NCBI GenBank assembly: GCA_030706665.1
Contig: JAUZOB010000106.1
Location: 1 to 9,867, forward strand
DNA length: 9,867 bases
From: Bacteroidota bacterium
Lineage (GTDB): Bacteria; Bacteroidota; Bacteroidia; Bacteroidales; Prolixibacteraceae
Direction: 5' to 3'
The position numbers and the translations under genes were made by a program. The notes under the pieces are model-generated. The model was not told where the DNA came from and did no database searches. It saw nothing but the letters and a program-made list of their open reading frames with translations. Numbering within the stretch: position 1 is the first letter of the stretch; each line of letters opens with the position of its first letter. Below are positions 7,127-9,867 of this stretch, piece by piece.

Positions 7127-8125
7127 ATGAATCAAAAGACTCAGTCAATACTAGATAAATTTATTAAGGGCGAATCATTATCTGCCTCTGAGTTAAGAGA
7201 ACTTAGAGATATGTTTTCAGATAATATTCATCGGGAAGATATTAACCAATGGCTTACCAACAACTGGAATAATGCCCAATTTGATGATCTGGAACTGAGT
7301 TATGATAATTTAAGACAAAAGATCCGCGACTACGAAACGCAACAGAAGTTTGGATCGGCTTTCTACCATCGTATAATAAATACTTCTCATTCTTATCGGC
7401 GAATTGCAGCTGTTTTATTTGCATTCCTTCTATTAGGGATATCGATTTTTTATACTTATAATGCGTTAAATAAAGAAAAATACTACGTAGTTGAAGCTCC
7501 TCTTGGTCAAAAAGCAAAGATCAAATTACCGGATGGAAGTACAGTATGGCTGAACTCAGGATCAAGCATTAAATATTCATCTAATTTCGATAAAAGAAGT
7601 CGAGAGGTCGAATTAGTTGGAGAGGCTTTTTTTGAGGTAAAAAAGAACATTAATAAAAAGTTTATAGTCCATGCTCCTTTTCTGGATGTTGAAGTTACAG
7701 GAACTCAGTTTAATGTAAATGCCTATAAGGATGAACCTTCTGTTGAAACAGCTTTAGTTGAAGGGAAAGTCAATATAATACTTCGAAAGCAAGATGAAAG
7801 GCATTCTCTAACTCCGGGTAAAATTATTTCTTATTCAAAGGATTCAAAAAGAATATCTTATTCTTCATTTAATGAAGAATCTACTGTTAGTTGGAAAGAA
7901 AATCGGTTGATTTTTATCAATGATGATTTCCCGAAACTTGTACGAAAAATAGAAAAGTGGTATAATATGCAGGTTATATTTAATCCACAAGAATATGAAA
8001 ACAATAAACTTACAGTTCGATTATTAGAAGGTGAGCAGTTAGATCAATTGTTGAAAATTATTGAAGTAGCTGTTGATTCAAAATGTGTGGTTAAAGGAAA
8101 TAAAATATATATAACTAAAAATTAA
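7127..8125 (+). CDS. FecR-type anti-sigma factor with DUF4974 domain
   Basis: A 332-residue single-pass inner membrane protein predicted to hold the neighbouring ECF sigma factor inactive until the transporter signals. Residues 1-90 are the cytoplasmic, sigma-binding part. Residues about 92-112 (RIAAVLFAFLLLGISIFYTY) form the only membrane helix. The periplasmic FecR domain spans about 122-217, with the typical APLGQKAKIKLPDGSTVWLN and VELVGEAFFEV motifs and TGTQFNV. A DUF4974 domain follows at about 256-330 (FPKLVRKIEKWYNMQVIF), the usual partner of the STN domain of SusC proteins. An A/G-rich stretch (7109-7120) lies just before the ATG. The length and domain order are normal, and base composition is low in GC, like the sigma gene. 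The protein is probably cleaved during signalling, as in other FecR systems; this is inference. Confidence 0.93.
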   Translation: MNQKTQSILDKFIKGESLSASELRELRDMFSDNIHREDINQWLTNNWNNAQFDDLELSYDNLRQKIRDYETQQKFGSAFYHRIINTSHSYRRIAAVLFAFLLLGISIFYTYNALNKEKYYVVEAPLGQKAKIKLPDGSTVWLNSGSSIKYSSNFDKRSREVELVGEAFFEVKKNINKKFIVHAPFLDVEVTGTQFNVNAYKDEPSVETALVEGKVNIILRKQDERHSLTPGKIISYSKDSKRISYSSFNEESTVSWKENRLIFINDDFPKLVRKIEKWYNMQVIFNPQEYENNKLTVRLLEGEQLDQLLKIIEVAVDSKCVVKGNKIYITKN

Positions 8126-8149
8126 TTGCTTATGGGAGAAAGTCGCTAG

Positions 8150-8222
8150 CAAAAAGGGAAGTGTCCTACCACTTCCCTGAATCATTAAACATTACAATCA
8201 CAATAAAGTTTAATTCTAATTC
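8150..8222 (-). ncRNA. Candidate DonS-like antisense RNA over the susC leader
   Basis: On the minus strand, TAGATTTG (8235 to 8228) is an exact match to the Bacteroidetes -7 box TAnnTTTG. A start about seven bases downstream (near 8222) and an end at the hairpin (arms 8178-8170 and 8163-8155) plus T tract (8155-8151) give an RNA of roughly 70 nt. It would be fully antisense to the susC 5' leader. I recall DonS of Bacteroides fragilis as a cis-antisense RNA of similar size at the same place in a sigma/anti-sigma PUL, where it represses the susCD genes. No clear -33 element is visible, so the promoter is only half supported. Confidence 0.5.
8151..8178 (-). terminator. Hairpin between the anti-sigma gene and susC, followed by a T tract on the minus strand
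   Basis: Arms agggaagtg (8155-8163) and cacttccct (8170-8178) pair perfectly over 9 bp around a six-base loop. On the + strand no T tract follows (gaatcatt), but on the minus strand the stem runs directly into TTTTT. The orientation therefore fits termination of a minus-strand transcript better than of the anti-sigma mRNA. Confidence 0.6.
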
Positions 8223-8234
8223 AATTACAAATCT

Positions 8235-8261
8235 ATGAAAAAAAACAACGATTTTTCTTAA
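8235..8261 (+). other. Eight-codon ORF, apparently the interrupted original susC start
   Basis: ATG at 8235 opens MKKNNDFS and stops at TAA (8259-8261). Reading on in the same frame gives GYLLFFWEEVRRI and then the Met of the annotated susC start at 8301. This is the sort of N-terminal leader often seen on STN-type SusC proteins. It may be a nonsense-interrupted leader, a coupled upstream ORF, or spacer. The ATG follows a run of eight A residues within its second and later codons. Confidence 0.45.
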
Positions 8262-8300
8262 GGGTATCTATTATTCTTTTGGGAAGAAGTACGGAGAATT

Positions 8301-9867
8301 ATGAAAGTCCTATTTATTCTACTCACTGTGACATTTTTTTCTTTTGCTTCTGAAGTCTATTCTCAGGTAAACAATATTTCTTTTAGATTAAAGCATGTTA
8401 ATTTGATGGAGATTTTTGATCAGATTGAGAAACAATCTCATATGCATATCGCATATGATGTTTCCTCGATTAATGTTGGACGAAGAATAAATATTTCGGT
8501 TGAAAGTGTTTCTGTCGAAGATGCCCTTAAAAAAGCCTTAGAAAACACCAATCTTTCGTATCGAATTATCGATCCCTATATAATTATTTCTAAAAATAGG
8601 AATAAGGTTAAAACGTGCATCTCTATGCAATCAAATAAGATTGCTATAGAAAAAAACAAATCTGTTGGTGGAAAAGTAATTGATACAAACGGGAATCTTT
8701 TACCAGGAGTGGCAATTGCCATAGAAGGTACAAACCGTGGAGTCATTACAGATGTCAACGGGACCTATTCTATAGATGCAACTCCAACTGATAAGCTGAT
8801 TTTTTCGTTCGTCGGAATGGAAAGAAAAGTTATTAATGTTGGAAATCAAAAGGTGATAAACGTTCAACTGAAAGAAAAATCAGAAGGATTAGAAGATGTC
8901 AGTGTCGTAGCATACAGTACCCAGCGTAAGGTAAGTGTGGTCGGATCTATCGCGACCGTGAAACCAACCGATTTGAACACCGGAGGGGTTAGTTCCTTGT
9001 CTAACCTTTTAGCCGGACGCGTGGCCGGATTAATTGGTGTTCAAAGAAGCGGAGAACCAGGAAATGATGTTTCGGAATTCTGGATCCGGGGTATAAGTAC
9101 TTTTGGTGCGAACAGCAATGCCTTGATTTTAATCGATGGTGTTGATCGGGGGGCCTCAAGTTTGAACGAACTGTCACCGGAAGATATCGAGAGCTTTTCC
9201 GTCTTAAAGGATGCAACGGCTACAGCAGTATATGGTGCGCGTGGTGCGAACGGAGTGATTCTGATTAATACTAAACGTGGATCAGAAGAAAGGATGTCAA
9301 TCAATGCCAATGTCAAAACAATGATTGAAACTTTACCCCGTTTACCTCAATATTTAGGAGGGATCGATTATGCAAAGCTGGCCAATGAAGCCCGGATTGT
9401 CAGAGGGAATACATCCGTTTATTCCCCTGAGATATTTGATATTATCAAATATCATTTAGATCCGGACCTTTATCCTGATGTAAACTGGCAACATGAAATC
9501 TTAAAGGAACAGACAACCGGAGCCCAGGCGAATATAAATATTTCCGGAGGAGGGAAACAGGCCCGATATTATATGAGTGGATTTTATCGAACCAATGATG
9601 CCATCTACAAACAGACGGGCATGGAGCGTTATCATTCCAATGTCCGACGGAATCAATACTCTTTCAGAAGTAATGTCGATGTAGATGCCACTCGTTCCAC
9701 TTTAGTGAGTCTGTTATTATCAGCCAAGTTGGTTGACCAAAACCGTCCGGGGATGGGAACAACCGATCAAATCTGGTCTGCGCAGGCGAATCTGACTCCA
9801 TTGACGGTACCTGTCGTTTATTCAAACGGACAGCTCCCTGCTTATGGGAAGGGAGAAAATGCCTCTC
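8301..9867 (+). CDS. SusC-like TonB-dependent outer membrane transporter with STN domain (3' end beyond window)
   Basis: The first 522 residues of a protein that normally exceeds 1000. It is predicted to import oligosaccharides through the outer membrane with a SusD partner expected just downstream. Signal peptide 1-22 ends SEVYSQ. The STN signalling domain (about 24-100) contacts the anti-sigma protein. A carboxypeptidase-regulatory-like beta domain spans about 121-195 (GKVIDTNGNLLPGV, GVITDVNGTYSI). The plug domain (about 205-328) contains NALILIDGVDRG and the SusC hallmark LKDATATAVYGARGANGV. The beta barrel then begins. GGAG at 8293-8296 lies four bases before this ATG. No Bacteroides primary-type -7 box is seen on the + strand between the anti-sigma gene and this start, consistent with ECF-driven transcription. 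GC content rises abruptly near 8880, between the regulatory-like domain and the plug. Confidence 0.95.
   Translation, partial: MKVLFILLTVTFFSFASEVYSQVNNISFRLKHVNLMEIFDQIEKQSHMHIAYDVSSINVGRRINISVESVSVEDALKKALENTNLSYRIIDPYIIISKNRNKVKTCISMQSNKIAIEKNKSVGGKVIDTNGNLLPGVAIAIEGTNRGVITDVNGTYSIDATPTDKLIFSFVGMERKVINVGNQKVINVQLKEKSEGLEDVSVVAYSTQRKVSVVGSIATVKPTDLNTGGVSSLSNLLAGRVAGLIGVQRSGEPGNDVSEFWIRGISTFGANSNALILIDGVDRGASSLNELSPEDIESFSVLKDATATAVYGARGANGVILINTKRGSEERMSINANVKTMIETLPRLPQYLGGIDYAKLANEARIVRGNTSVYSPEIFDIIKYHLDPDLYPDVNWQHEILKEQTTGAQANINISGGGKQARYYMSGFYRTNDAIYKQTGMERYHSNVRRNQYSFRSNVDVDATRSTLVSLLLSAKLVDQNRPGMGTTDQIWSAQANLTPLTVPVVYSNGQLPAYGKGENAS

Noticed and set aside
8155..8178. Hairpin as a + strand terminator of the sigma/anti-sigma operon
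   Set aside because: No T tract follows it on the + strand, whereas five T residues follow it on the minus strand, so it is better read as ending an antisense RNA. Partial attenuation of + strand transcripts remains possible.
8235..8300. Phase-variable switching of susC by slippage in the run of eight A residues after ATG 8235
   Set aside because: Seven or nine A residues both lead into frames that stop without joining the susC frame, so length changes would not turn the gene on.
1..9867. tRNA, rRNA, CRISPR arrays, insertion sequences or phage genes
   Set aside because: No cloverleaf, regularly spaced repeat, transposase motif or terminal inverted repeat with target duplication was seen in reading the window.

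Overview
The window looks like a polysaccharide-utilisation region from a member of the Bacteroidetes, most likely order Bacteroidales. It is moderately AT-rich and has no strong Shine-Dalgarno sites. Several upstream regions carry the Bacteroides-type -33/-7 promoter pattern (TTG ... TAnnTTTG). The gene families also fit: a SusC-type TonB-dependent transporter with an STN domain, a Bacteroidetes-type ECF sigma factor, a FecR-type anti-sigma factor, and two secreted plant-glycan glycosidases. All five genes are on the + strand.

Layout: 1-396 holds the terminator of an unseen upstream gene (39-80) and a probable promoter (220-250) for a secreted GH27 alpha-galactosidase-like enzyme (397-1971). 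A 756-base gap follows, with a strong hairpin terminator (2232-2280), then a promoter-like site and a potentially structured leader, then a secreted GH106 alpha-L-rhamnosidase-like enzyme (2728-6000). A second terminator (6197-6240), similar in sequence to the first, closes that unit. The regulatory and uptake module comes next: ECF sigma factor (TTG start, 6484-7059), FecR/DUF4974 anti-sigma factor (7127-8125), and a SusC-like transporter with an N-terminal STN signalling domain (8301 to the window edge, truncated).

How they work together (inference from the families): the SusC protein imports oligosaccharide across the outer membrane. Its periplasmic STN domain signals to the FecR-like protein, which releases the ECF sigma factor to activate susC and downstream genes. 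The glycosidases would remove alpha-galactosyl and alpha-L-rhamnosyl caps, as found on pectin side chains, arabinogalactan proteins or plant gums. They appear to be transcribed separately from the transporter unit.

The most interesting observation is on the minus strand between the anti-sigma gene and susC. A perfect TAnnTTTG box (8235-8228) is followed about 60 bases later by a GC-rich hairpin and a T tract (8178-8151). This predicts an antisense RNA of roughly 70 nt over the susC leader, like the DonS-type antisense RNAs that repress PULs in Bacteroides. Also notable are an in-frame ochre stop inside what looks like the conserved N-terminal leader of SusC, a GC step inside susC at the STN/plug junction, and an inverted repeat in front of the GH106 gene. 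The genes themselves are well-known families; I see no wholly new protein system.
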